From NCBI GenBank assembly GCA_947589005.1, contig CANPZO010000005.1, forward strand, positions 1 through 64,000: 64,000 nucleotides of DNA, in the 5' to 3' direction. The notes beneath the pieces are model-generated. The model saw only the letters and a program-made list of their open reading frames with translations. It did not search any database and was not told the origin of the DNA. Positions within the stretch are counted from its first letter, which is position 1; each line of letters starts with the position of its first letter. The DNA comes from an uncultured Clostridia bacterium (GTDB lineage Bacteria > Bacillota > Clostridia > UMGS1883). A program made the translations under genes and the position numbers. This document shows, one piece after another, positions 25,727-34,744 of this stretch.

Positions 25727-26101
25727 ATGGCAAAGACAACCCTGGCCAGCTATTATCAGCGTGGCGAAAGTATCGACTACACAAACAGCACCGACGAAAC
25801 CATCCCCGCCAACGCTTTTGTGGTGGTCGGCTCCCTGGCCGGTGTAACCGGCACCGAAATCCCGCCCCGCGGGGTCGGATCGCTGCACATCGAAGGCGTT
25901 TTCTCGCTTCCGAAGAAGAAAAGCGAGAAAATCGAAATGGGCAGCGTGGTCGTATTCAAGGACGATGCCGTGGAGAAGGCCGGAGAGGGCACAGAGGCAC
26001 CCATCGGCATCGCAATCGCCGAAGCTGCCGCAGAGGATGAAACCGTTCTGGTGAAAATCAACACCAACGCAGCCAAGGCAGCCGCCTCCGAAGCGGTATG
26101 A
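25727..26101 (+). CDS. DUF2190 head decoration protein
   Basis: 124 residues, beta-rich with the DUF2190 pattern SIDYTNSTDETIPANAFVVV and GIAIAEAAAEDETVLVKIN. These are trimeric decoration proteins on capsid shells. Strong AAAGGAGG ribosome site, as befits an abundant protein. Confidence 0.8.
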   Translation: MAKTTLASYYQRGESIDYTNSTDETIPANAFVVVGSLAGVTGTEIPPRGVGSLHIEGVFSLPKKKSEKIEMGSVVVFKDDAVEKAGEGTEAPIGIAIAEAAAEDETVLVKINTNAAKAAASEAV

Positions 26102-26385
26102 GCCGCCTGATCGCCCAGATTTATCTGGTACTCGGAAACCGTGAATTTCACCCCGGCGACGAACTGCCGACCGACGATGTCAGCAAAGCGGACGCTCTGG
26201 TGGAAAACGGCGCCGCCGCATGGTGCGGGGATGCCCCGCCCGTGCGGGTGACCGCAATACCGGCGACGGCCCAGCCCGGAGTGACCGGGAGGGCCGTGGG
26301 CGGTGAAGTGACCGGAAACGATCTGGTCGGGCGAGTGCCCGACACCCCGGAAAGGAGGCGGCCAAGACGGAACCCGAAAACCTGA
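26098..26385 (+). CDS. Small head-completion-region protein, 95 aa
   Basis: The N-terminal 50 residues (YLVLGNREFHPGDELP...VENGAAAW) look like the short beta-rich domain of head-tail proteins with a DALVENGAA motif. The C-terminal half is Gly/Pro/Arg-rich and disordered. Role likely in head completion, by position. Confidence 0.6.
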   Translation: MSRLIAQIYLVLGNREFHPGDELPTDDVSKADALVENGAAAWCGDAPPVRVTAIPATAQPGVTGRAVGGEVTGNDLVGRVPDTPERRRPRRNPKT

Positions 26386-26708
26386 ATTTTAAAGAAGTCC
26401 TTCGTCAGGATATACACGACGTGTTTTTTAACCTGGACGAATTCGCCAACACCCACGTCATAGACGGCGTGGAGATGACGGCCATGATCGACGATATGGA
26501 ACATATCGAGCGGGAAAAGAAAATGAAGTCCAATATGGACGGATTGTATGCCCGTCAGATATTGATCTACGTCAAGGCCGAAGAATTCGGAGAGCTGCCC
26601 GCACAAAACCGGCTGCTCACCTTGGACAAACGGAGATACATCGTTGTTGACGCCACGGACGAGGGCGGCGTTTACACCATCACCCTGGAGGCGAACAGGT
26701 CAAGATGA
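26382..26708 (+). CDS. Head-tail connector-like protein, probable CTG start
   Basis: Family members begin near FKEVLRQDIHDVFFNLDEFA, which is in frame here only if translation starts at CTG 26382 (CTG-AAT-TTT). That codon overlaps the preceding stop as CTGA. The next conventional start, GTG 26421, removes the first 13 conserved-looking residues. The product (108 aa) resembles ATP-binding sugar transporter-like/FII-type head-tail connectors, with THVIDGVEMTAMIDD. Confidence 0.65.
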   Translation: MNFKEVLRQDIHDVFFNLDEFANTHVIDGVEMTAMIDDMEHIEREKKMKSNMDGLYARQILIYVKAEEFGELPAQNRLLTLDKRRYIVVDATDEGGVYTITLEANRSR

Positions 26709-27277
26709 TCACATACGAATGGAACCACAACGACCTCGCAAGAATCGAAAAAAAGCTCGGGACGATGAAAGGGGAAGCCCGCAAGGCGCTCCGGGACGCC
26801 GTAAACAAAACTGCGGTGTCGGCCAGAATGCAACTGCAGCAAGCAGCGCAAAGCCGCTACACCATCAAGGCCGGTGGCTTCAAAGCGTCCGCCAACATCA
26901 AAAGGGCCACGGTCGGAAATCTGGTGGCCACGATCAAGGTCAAGGGAGCGCCTCCGGTTTTGTCGGCTTTTCGCATAAGCAGAGCAAAAAGCGGGCTGAG
27001 GGCACAGGTCCTGACAAGCTCAGGCCTCAAGGCCCTTGTGGGGCCAAGAGGCATAAAGGCCTTTGTCGCCACAGGCGGCAATGTGGCGGGACTTCCCGCC
27101 CAGAGAGTGGGCAAAGAGCGTTTCCCCCTGCGAGTGCCACACGGACCCTCGCTGCCAAAGCAGTTTGAAATGGTGTACGAGGGCAAAGGGCTAACGTCCA
27201 CGCCGCTCAAGGAAGAAATCGAAAAGCTGTATCAAAAATATGTGGATCAACAGATTGAGAGGTTTTTAAACAAATGA
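26705..27277 (+). CDS. Minor tail protein Z (GPZ-like)
   Basis: 190 residues with a basic N-terminal helix (KALRDAVNKTAVSARMQLQQ), a beta region containing FRISRAKSGLRAQV, and VATGGNVAGLPAQRVGKERF. This is the layout of GPZ/HK97 gp10-like tail completion proteins. Starts at ATGA. Confidence 0.78.
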   Translation: MITYEWNHNDLARIEKKLGTMKGEARKALRDAVNKTAVSARMQLQQAAQSRYTIKAGGFKASANIKRATVGNLVATIKVKGAPPVLSAFRISRAKSGLRAQVLTSSGLKALVGPRGIKAFVATGGNVAGLPAQRVGKERFPLRVPHGPSLPKQFEMVYEGKGLTSTPLKEEIEKLYQKYVDQQIERFLNK

Positions 27278-27741
27278 ATGCAAGACTTTTTCAAGACGCA
27301 CTGGTCGCAGACATGAAGGAGCTTTTCAAAAACCGCCTATACAAAACCCCCGGTGGAGAAACGGCCCCGGTTTCGGTTTTCGCTCAGAATTTGCCGAAAC
27401 GAAAATCGGAGGATGACGAAGACCCATTCCCTTATATAATCGTTCGGCTCGCAGAGGGCGACATCGAAAATCAGACGGCGGCCCACAAGATAAACGTGAT
27501 ACTTCTCGTCGGGATTTTTGACGATGACCTGGCCAACCAGGGACACCGGCAGGTTTTAGAAATGCTCGAACTGATACAGCTTCGGTTTGAGGAAACGCCG
27601 CTGCTTGCAAAGTATTACACGATAAATGACCCGTTCGAGTGGGCGCTTCAGGACGAAGAAAGCTATCCTTACTTTTTCGGGGCGGCCAAGATGAATTTTA
27701 ACCTTCCGGCGCCCCGGCGAAATTGGAGTGATCTGGTGTGA
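27274..27741 (+). CDS. Tail terminator/completion protein
   Basis: 155 residues. The pattern FPYIIVRLAEGDIENQ, then INVILLVGIFDDDLANQGHRQVL, fits tail-terminator folds that cap the tail tube and sheath. The position just before the sheath gene agrees. Start overlaps the previous stop. Confidence 0.68.
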   Translation: MNARLFQDALVADMKELFKNRLYKTPGGETAPVSVFAQNLPKRKSEDDEDPFPYIIVRLAEGDIENQTAAHKINVILLVGIFDDDLANQGHRQVLEMLELIQLRFEETPLLAKYYTINDPFEWALQDEESYPYFFGAAKMNFNLPAPRRNWSDLV

Positions 27742-27980
27742 ACAAAACAGTTTACGTCGGCCCGACCATAGTGGGCGTGGCCGCAAGAAACACCGTCTAC
27801 GATGAAATCCCCGAGGCATTGCAGACGGCCATCAAAGACGCCCCCTTCCTGGCCGGGCTTTGTTTGCCGATATCCGGTTTGTCGGCGGCAATGCGCCAGA
27901 TCAGGAACGGAAACGGCGCAATCTACACATTGTACAAAAAGGCGCTGAATTACAGCGTAACACCGAAAGGAGAGAATTAA
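27738..27980 (+). CDS. Small tail-region protein, 80 aa
   Basis: GTG start in a GTGA overlap. It begins MNKTVYVGPTIVGVAARNTV, a beta-like segment, followed by helices. A small gene of this type is common just before the sheath in contractile-tail prophages, but its function is not known. Confidence 0.65.
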   Translation: MNKTVYVGPTIVGVAARNTVYDEIPEALQTAIKDAPFLAGLCLPISGLSAAMRQIRNGNGAIYTLYKKALNYSVTPKGEN

Positions 27981-27982
27981 AC

Positions 27983-29446
27983 ATGGCAACATACAACCAT
28001 GGCGTGCGTGTGCTTGAGCAGCCGACCAGCGTAACCGCCCCCATAAACGGGACCGCTGGCCTTCAGGTAGTTTTCGGCACCGCCCCCATAAACCTCGCTG
28101 ATGATCCGTACAGCGTGACGAATAAACCCATCATCGCCTATACCTGGAGCGAGGCTGTATCCCAGCTGGGATATTCGGACGACTACGAGAATTACACCCT
28201 TTGCCAGTCCATGTATGCCAGCTTCAAACTGTTCAACGTGGCCCCCGTAATTTTTGTGAATGTTTTGGACCCCAAGACACACACAAAGGACAACTCCGCC
28301 GCCGACGTTGACGTCGTAAACATGGAAGCCGTCGTGAAGACAACCGGCATCCTCCCCAAGAGCGTCGTGGTAAAGGAACAGGGCGGCGAGGGCTCAACCT
28401 ATCAGGTGGGCACCGACTACGTTCTGTCTTTCGACGATAACGGCTATTTGGTAATAACACTTCTTGCCAGCGGATCGGCTGCGGGACAAAGCAAGGTGAA
28501 CGTAGCCTCCACCTCGATCGACCCTTCAAGGATCGAGGCGACCGACATCGTGGGCACATCTTCCGGCGGTGAAGAAAAGGGCCTTGAGGTAATCCGTCAG
28601 ATTTACCCCAGGTTCGGACTGACCCCCGGTTTGATAATTGCTCCCGGCTGGTCTCAGGACCCCGACGTCGGCGTGGTGCTCGCCGCCAAGTGCGAGGAAA
28701 TAAACGGCTATTTCACCTGCGAGGGCTTTGTCGATATCGACAGCAGCGCCGGAAAGTGCACAAAGTACACCGACGTCAAAAACGCCAAGGAGGAAGCCGG
28801 AATTTCCAGTCCCCACATCATGGCCTTGTGGCCCTGCTTCCAGGTGGGAACCCAGACATTCTGGGCCTCGGCAATCATGGCAGCGGTAACAGCCTATACC
28901 GACGCCAACAACGATGACGTGCCCTACCTGTCTCCTTCCAACAAGCTGCTCGGGATAACCGGAACGGTGCTGGCAGACGGGACGGAGGTGCTTCTCGACC
29001 AGGTACAGGCGAACACCGTGAACAGCTTCGGCGTCACCACAGCCATAAACAACAACGGCTGGCGCAGCTGGGGTAACAATTCCGCCGCATATCCGTCCAC
29101 CACGGACCCCAAGGACAGATGGTTCTGTTGCCGCCGCTATTTCAGCTGGCGTGGAAACAGTTTCATTTTGACATACGCCGAAAAGGTGGATGATCCCGCA
29201 AATCCCCGATTGATCGAAGACATAGTCGACAGCGAAAACATCCGTGGGAATTCCTATGTTTCCGCAGGAAAATGCGCCGCCGATTACATCGAATTCAACG
29301 AAACGGAAAACACGGTGACTGACCTGATGAACGGTCAGCTGAAATTCCATCAGCACCTGGCCCCCTGGACCCCGGCTGAGGATATCGTCAACACACTGGA
29401 ATTTGACCCGGCAGCTCTGCAGAGCGCCCTGGGCGGAGGTGAATAA
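27983..29446 (+). CDS. Tail sheath protein
   Basis: 487 residues from ATG 27983 after AAAGGAGAG. It begins YNHGVRVLEQPTSVTAP, the sheath N-terminal strand. The middle domain has ADAKCEEI-like helices, and the C-terminal domain contains TDPKDRWFCCRRYFSW and the conserved end FHQHLAPWTPAEDIVNTLEF. It makes the tail contractile. Confidence 0.93.
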   Translation: MATYNHGVRVLEQPTSVTAPINGTAGLQVVFGTAPINLADDPYSVTNKPIIAYTWSEAVSQLGYSDDYENYTLCQSMYASFKLFNVAPVIFVNVLDPKTHTKDNSAADVDVVNMEAVVKTTGILPKSVVVKEQGGEGSTYQVGTDYVLSFDDNGYLVITLLASGSAAGQSKVNVASTSIDPSRIEATDIVGTSSGGEEKGLEVIRQIYPRFGLTPGLIIAPGWSQDPDVGVVLAAKCEEINGYFTCEGFVDIDSSAGKCTKYTDVKNAKEEAGISSPHIMALWPCFQVGTQTFWASAIMAAVTAYTDANNDDVPYLSPSNKLLGITGTVLADGTEVLLDQVQANTVNSFGVTTAINNNGWRSWGNNSAAYPSTTDPKDRWFCCRRYFSWRGNSFILTYAEKVDDPANPRLIEDIVDSENIRGNSYVSAGKCAADYIEFNETENTVTDLMNGQLKFHQHLAPWTPAEDIVNTLEFDPAALQSALGGGE

Positions 29447-29448
29447 TC

Positions 29449-29976
29449 ATGGCAAGAATGGCAGCAATCCCCGAAGTCGTTAACGATTTCAATATTTACA
29501 ATACCGGCGAAAAGATGGTCGGCGTTTCCGGCGAGGTTTCCATGGCCGAGTTTGAAAACATGACCGAAACAATCAGCGGGGCCGGAATCCTCGGCGAATA
29601 CGAGGTGCCGGTGGCCGGACGTTACAGCAGCGTGGAGCAGGAAATCCCGTTCAGGGTAATAGACGAAGACTATTTCAGTCTCATCTCGCCCGACGATCCC
29701 GTTGCCCTGACGCTCCGTGGCGCCATACAGCAGACCATAAAATCTACCGGCGCCGTGAACTACATCGGCATGAGGGTGGTTTTCCGTGGACGCTGCAAGA
29801 AAATTTCCCTGGGCACCGTGAAGCAGGGCGGCCCAATGGAGGGCAGCATCACCATCGAGGTAACATACGCCCTCGTTGAGCTGGACGGCAAAAAGCGTTT
29901 CGAGATAGACAAAATCAACGGCGTTTGCAAGGTAAACGGAAAAGACCTTCTCGCCAAAATCCACAGACTGACCTGA
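29449..29976 (+). CDS. Tail tube protein (P2 FII-like)
   Basis: 175 residues, two bases after the sheath stop. It starts AAIPEVVNDFNIYNTGEKMVG and ends LDGKKRFEIDKINGVCKVNG, the FII pattern. Forms the inner tube driven out on contraction. Confidence 0.92.
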   Translation: MARMAAIPEVVNDFNIYNTGEKMVGVSGEVSMAEFENMTETISGAGILGEYEVPVAGRYSSVEQEIPFRVIDEDYFSLISPDDPVALTLRGAIQQTIKSTGAVNYIGMRVVFRGRCKKISLGTVKQGGPMEGSITIEVTYALVELDGKKRFEIDKINGVCKVNGKDLLAKIHRLT

Positions 29977-29991
29977 TAGGAGGAACAAACA

Positions 29992-30357
29992 ATGAGTATG
30001 GGAAACTTCGATGAAAAACCCGTTGCCGAAAACACGGCACAGGCAAACCAGACGCAGGACGGCGGAAAGTCCATTACCGTGAGATTTTCCAAGCCGTACA
30101 AATTCGAGGGCAAAGAGTATACAGAACTGGACCTTTCCGGCCTTGAGGATATAACGGCGGAAAACATGATCGCCGCCGACAAGTACCTTGTGGCCAACAG
30201 CGTGATGGCCGTTCAGCCCGAGGCCAATATGCTTTACACCCTGTTCATAGCCAGCAGCGTCACCGGTTTGCCAATAGAGTTTTTCAGGGCGCTCTCCCCC
30301 AAAGACGCCATCAAAATTAAAAACCGTGTTACGGTTTTTTTCTACGGCGAGGATTAA
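29992..30357 (+). CDS. Tail assembly chaperone gpE
   Basis: 121 residues. The N-terminus is disordered. The folded part, FEGKEYTELDLSGLEDITAE, is the gpE-like chaperone domain. It carries a slippery heptamer five codons before its stop, where part of the ribosomes should shift to make the longer gpE+E' form. Confidence 0.85.
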   Translation: MSMGNFDEKPVAENTAQANQTQDGGKSITVRFSKPYKFEGKEYTELDLSGLEDITAENMIAADKYLVANSVMAVQPEANMLYTLFIASSVTGLPIEFFRALSPKDAIKIKNRVTVFFYGED

Positions 30358-30542
30358 ACCCCGGCGAGGGAAAGCAGATACGCAAGCTATGCTTGCAGCT
30401 TTCCGTGACACTTCGGACAGGCGTGGATTATTTTCTGCGCCTGCCCATAAGGGAACTAATCGAAACGGCAGAGGAGGCGGCAAAGATCATTGGCAAGCAA
30501 AGAATACGAACTGGCGGTAAAAATCGCCGGTCAATTAGATAG
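29992..30542 (+). CDS. gpE+E' frameshift product (-1 at TTTTTTC)
   Basis: The heptamer T TTT TTC at 30336-30342 is in the right phase. After codon 117 a -1 shift continues as CTA-CGG-CGA from 30342 and stays open for 66 codons to TAG 30540-30542, giving 183 residues. The extension contains DYFLRLPIRELIETAEEAAK, the helical signature of E' partners. It runs past the TTG start of the tape measure, as in other contractile-tail phages. Confidence 0.85.
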
Positions 30543-33500
30543 CAGTTTCAACGCTGCAATCATGGGCGCCAAAGCCGGTCTTAGCGGCCTCGGCGTTTCG
30601 GGAAAAGTCGGCTCCCTCGCAATGAAGGGCGTCGGCGTAGCAGCAAAGGCGACAGCGGCGGCCATGGCCGCCGCTGGAGCCGCCACCTTAGCGGTGGGAG
30701 CTGCAAGTTTGAAAGTTGGAAAAGAATTCGATACCGCAATAAGCCAATTAGCGGCGACCATGGGAACGACAACCGATCAAATCGGAGACTTGGAAGCCAA
30801 GGCCAAGGAAATGGGCGCAACAACCAAATTCACCGCTACCGAGGCTGCTCAAGGTTTAAATATATTGGCAATGGCGGGACTTAGCGCACAAGACCAGATC
30901 GCCGGCATCGGCACCGTTTTGAACCTTGCCAGTGCCGGGGCGATGAGCATGGAGGACTCCGCTTCATACATAACCGGAACCGTAAAAGGTTTTTCGGATA
31001 GCATGAATAATGCCAGGTATTACGCTGACCTGATGGCCAAGGGCGCAACCCTGGCAAATACAGACGTTACGGGCCTCGGCGAAGCACTAAGTTTTGTATC
31101 ATCGACGGCTGCGGGATATAGTCAATCTGCCGATAGTGTCACGCTCTCTTTGCTTCGTTTGGCGGAACAAAATGTGACCGGACAGACAGCGGCATTCGCA
31201 TTAAACAGGGCGATGGCGGATGTTTACACGCCAACAACAAAAGCAGCGGCGGCACTACAGTCGCTCGGCGTTTCCGCATACGACAGCGCAGGAAAAGCAA
31301 GAGATTTCAATGTTGTTGCAGACGAAATCAGCGCCGCACTATCCGGAATGAGCGACGAACAAGCCAACGCATTAAAATCCACGATTTTCACCACCCGAGG
31401 CTTGCAAGCATTCAATAAGATGACGGTAAGCTCCGCTTCGACCGTTGACAAATTCAGAGAGGGGCTCGCCGGGGCAAGCGACGGAATAGGTGCAGCCGCC
31501 CAGCAAGCCGCAACACAGCTGGACAACCTCGAAGGTGATTTGACATTATTTTCTTCAGCGGCTGACGGACTATTATTAAGCATATATGGCGCCATAAAGG
31601 AAAGCTCCCGAGGGATAGTGCAACTGGGGACAGAATACATCGGACAGCTATCGGCGGCATTTAACAGCGGTGGCATGAAGGAGCTGTTTTCGGAAGTGGG
31701 CAATATTGCCGCTGACGGATTTTCTCGCTTGGCAGAACGTGCCCCTGAATTTATAGACATGGGCGCAAACATGGTCGAAGCGTTCATCGACGGCATCGAC
31801 AGCAACGCTGGCGCCATAGGCAATTCAGCCGGGAAAATAGGAACATCCCTCGCTTCGGCGTTCATCCGGATCATGCCCAAAATGATAGCAACGGGCGGAA
31901 AGCTGCTGGTGGCATTCGGCCAAGGCATAATTCAGAATTTGCCACAGCTCAAGGACGCAGCGGTCGAAGCCGTGAAATACTTCATGCAGGCAGCCAAGGA
32001 CGCATTCAAGGGATTTGTGAACTTCCTGGGCGACGACCAGGTGGCGCCGTTTGAAAAAATACTCGCCCTTGTGCCACTACTGGTCGGCGGCTTCGCCGTG
32101 GTGGACGGCATCGGCGGGAGCATAAAGGGACTTGTAAATTCCTTCAAAGGCGTGGACAAGGCGAGCAAGACCATGAAGAAATCCGTGGGCGGAGCAGGAA
32201 GCGCCATGTCCGGCCTTGCGAAAAATATTCTCGGCATCGGCGTCGGCGTAGGAGCGGCGGCTGCCGGAATGTGGCTGCTGGCGGATGCGGCGACAAAGAT
32301 CGCAGACGCAGGACCCGGCGCATTGATAACGCTTGTGGCCATGGCCGGAGGCATAGCGGCGCTTATGCTGGTGGCCTCGAAGCTGGGGCCACAGCTACAG
32401 AGTTGCCAGCAGGGACTTATCGCATTCGGTGCCGGGGTATTGATGGCGGCGGCTGGAATGGCAGTAATGGCTTTTGCGGCCACGCAGCTGGCGCAGGCCG
32501 GACCGCTGGCCTTTGCGGCCCTCGTTCTGATGGTGGGCGGCATAGCCGGACTGATGGCAATAGCCGGGGCGATGGGGACACAGCTCGCAACGGCGACGCC
32601 CGGACTGCTGGCGTTCGGTGCGGCGATAATTCTCGCCGGGGCCGGTATGGCCATCATGTCTTCAGCGGCAATACAACTGGCAGCAGCCGGAGGGCCAGCC
32701 ATAGCAGTATTCGCTGGCATGGCCGTGGCGATAGCGGCATTTATGGCCGTGGCCGCCGCTCTTGGCCCGACACTGATCGCCGGGGGAGCCGGAATGCTTC
32801 TCCTCGGCGCCGGACTTTTGGTGGCCGCTGCGGGCATGGCATTACTGGCTAATACGGCAATACAGCTTTCGGCAGCCGGAGCGCCCGCAATAGCAATGAT
32901 GGCGGCCCTTGCGGTCGGGATATTGGCCTTCGGTGCGGCAGCCGGGGCGCTGGCCCCGCTACTCCTGGCCGGAGCTGCGGCGCTGGCGGCATTCGGAGCG
33001 GCCCTCGCAATCGTCAGCGCAGCGGCGGTGCTCGGCTCGGCGGCATTGCTGATCATTTCGGCAGCACTCCCGGCGCTGGCCCAGTACGGAGCGGCGGGAG
33101 CCGTGGCCATCGTAGAACTGGGCGCCGCCATGACAGCATTTGCAGCCGGGGCAGCGTTAGCCGGTGCCGGAGCTGCGGCTGCGGGCGTAGGCTTCGGGGC
33201 CTTGGCGCTGGCGGCTGCGGCTGCGGACTTGGCGTTCGCACCCCTGGCCCTTGAAATGACAGCCGTGGCCGCAGCGATAAAGACAATATCGTCTTCAGCC
33301 AAAACAGCGGCCAGCGGCCTGAAATCTATGAAAAAATCGACGTCCGGCATGATGACGTCCATGGCGAAATTGGCCCTGGCGTTTGCACCCGTGGCGGCGG
33401 CGATAGTGCCGTTCTCGGCGGCGGTGGCAGCCGGAGCAGCGGCAACGGCGGCATTCGCAGCGGCACTGACAGCGGCGGACGTTGCCCTCGCCGCCATGCT

Positions 33501-34515
33501 TGTGGCGGTGACCGCAACGGCGGCGGGACTGACAATGATAGTCGCCGCCATGGTAATGTTCCAGGCGCAAGCGGCCACGCTGGGTTCGGCGGCGGGCACA
33601 GCGTCGGAGGCGTTCACCCAGCTGGGGGCCGCAGCAGTCCCCGCTTCGGCGGCACTAATAACGATAGTCGCACCCTTGACAGCTGCGGCGGCGGCAATAG
33701 CGGCATTTGCAGCCGGGGCGCTGAGCGGCGTGGCTGCATTGACCGTGCTGGCGGCATCGCTGGCGGCAATAGCGGCGGCCTCGTCTGCGGCGACCACATC
33801 ACTAAAAACATTCAGCACGGCCACCACTCAGACGGGCACGGCGGTAAAATCGTTACAGGCAACGGTTCAAACAGCGTTCAACAGTATCAGAAACAGCATC
33901 GCCACACAGATGAACCAGGCGGTGGCCGCCGTACAAAATGGCGTGGCGGCCATGAAAGCGGCCATGAATTTCAGCTGGTCGCTGCCGCACCTGAAGGTGC
34001 CGCACATAAAGGTCTCCGGCTCGTTCAGCCTTGAACCCCCATCCGCTCCGAACTTCTCCGTGAGCTGGTATAAGCAGGGCGGCATTCTTTCAGGAGCTCA
34101 GATTTTCGGGGCTTCCGGAAATACCCTGCTGGGCGGCGGCGAGGCCGGACAGGAAGCGGTCCTGCCCCTGGATACCCTGTGGACAAGGATGCGGTCGATC
34201 ATGGGGGACGTAGTAAACGGGATTGACGGTTCAGGCATGACCGCCATAATAGACCGGCTGGACGCCATGAGCGCAGGACGGTCGGAAACATCGGTGGGCG
34301 ATGCACTCGGCGAATTCGACAACGGCCCCGACGATGACGATTATCCCGAACCCGGCAACGGCCCAGTTTACACTATAACGTTTAATCCCACATATCAGTT
34401 TTACGGCGAGGCCCCGACGCAGGAAGCCATGGTCGGGGCGGCCCGTATGAGCCAGAGCGAATTCAACGACATGATGGACGCCTGGGTCAAAGACCACAAC
34501 CGGAAAGATTTCTAA
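30490..34515 (+). CDS. Tail tape measure protein
   Basis: 1341 residues from TTG 30490 (GGAGG upstream). Residues 60-330 are the TP901 core (ATMGTTTDQIGDLEAKAKEM). Residues about 570-1130 are extremely rich in Ala and Gly, with many hydrophobic helices, followed by a folded C-terminus. By the usual rule of about 0.15 nm per residue the tail would be near 200 nm. The first 53 bp overlap the E' frame. Confidence 0.93.
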   Translation: MASKEYELAVKIAGQLDSSFNAAIMGAKAGLSGLGVSGKVGSLAMKGVGVAAKATAAAMAAAGAATLAVGAASLKVGKEFDTAISQLAATMGTTTDQIGDLEAKAKEMGATTKFTATEAAQGLNILAMAGLSAQDQIAGIGTVLNLASAGAMSMEDSASYITGTVKGFSDSMNNARYYADLMAKGATLANTDVTGLGEALSFVSSTAAGYSQSADSVTLSLLRLAEQNVTGQTAAFALNRAMADVYTPTTKAAAALQSLGVSAYDSAGKARDFNVVADEISAALSGMSDEQANALKSTIFTTRGLQAFNKMTVSSASTVDKFREGLAGASDGIGAAAQQAATQLDNLEGDLTLFSSAADGLLLSIYGAIKESSRGIVQLGTEYIGQLSAAFNSGGMKELFSEVGNIAADGFSRLAERAPEFIDMGANMVEAFIDGIDSNAGAIGNSAGKIGTSLASAFIRIMPKMIATGGKLLVAFGQGIIQNLPQLKDAAVEAVKYFMQAAKDAFKGFVNFLGDDQVAPFEKILALVPLLVGGFAVVDGIGGSIKGLVNSFKGVDKASKTMKKSVGGAGSAMSGLAKNILGIGVGVGAAAAGMWLLADAATKIADAGPGALITLVAMAGGIAALMLVASKLGPQLQSCQQGLIAFGAGVLMAAAGMAVMAFAATQLAQAGPLAFAALVLMVGGIAGLMAIAGAMGTQLATATPGLLAFGAAIILAGAGMAIMSSAAIQLAAAGGPAIAVFAGMAVAIAAFMAVAAALGPTLIAGGAGMLLLGAGLLVAAAGMALLANTAIQLSAAGAPAIAMMAALAVGILAFGAAAGALAPLLLAGAAALAAFGAALAIVSAAAVLGSAALLIISAALPALAQYGAAGAVAIVELGAAMTAFAAGAALAGAGAAAAGVGFGALALAAAAADLAFAPLALEMTAVAAAIKTISSSAKTAASGLKSMKKSTSGMMTSMAKLALAFAPVAAAIVPFSAAVAAGAAATAAFAAALTAADVALAAMLVAVTATAAGLTMIVAAMVMFQAQAATLGSAAGTASEAFTQLGAAAVPASAALITIVAPLTAAAAAIAAFAAGALSGVAALTVLAASLAAIAAASSAATTSLKTFSTATTQTGTAVKSLQATVQTAFNSIRNSIATQMNQAVAAVQNGVAAMKAAMNFSWSLPHLKVPHIKVSGSFSLEPPSAPNFSVSWYKQGGILSGAQIFGASGNTLLGGGEAGQEAVLPLDTLWTRMRSIMGDVVNGIDGSGMTAIIDRLDAMSAGRSETSVGDALGEFDNGPDDDDYPEPGNGPVYTITFNPTYQFYGEAPTQEAMVGAARMSQSEFNDMMDAWVKDHNRKDF

Positions 34516-34528
34516 GGGGGGGAAGTTT

Positions 34529-34744
34529 GTGGACAGCTACACAACCGTCTCCGGGGACACCTGGGACATAATAGCAAAAAAGGCATACGGCAACGAGCTG
34601 CTGGCGGATCGGCTGATGCAGGACCGCCAGAACATAACCCTCCTGGATTTTGAGGTTTTCCCTTCCGGAATAGTGATCCACATTCCCGAAATCACGGCGG
34701 CGCAGTCATACGAGGATGACCTGCCGGACTGGAGGAAAGATTGA
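34529..34744 (+). CDS. Tail protein X (LysM-like)
   Basis: 71 residues from GTG 34529 after AAGGGGGGGAAG. TVSGDTWDIIAKKAYGNELLADRLM is a LysM-like fold typical of gpX, which binds near the baseplate hub or peptidoglycan. Confidence 0.87.
   Translation: MDSYTTVSGDTWDIIAKKAYGNELLADRLMQDRQNITLLDFEVFPSGIVIHIPEITAAQSYEDDLPDWRKD

Noticed and set aside
31932-33827. Open frame of 631 codons on the minus strand inside the tape measure gene
   Set aside because: It mirrors the Ala-rich, GC-rich coding strand. The product is low-complexity Ala/Ser/Pro, and no ribosome site or promoter is seen.
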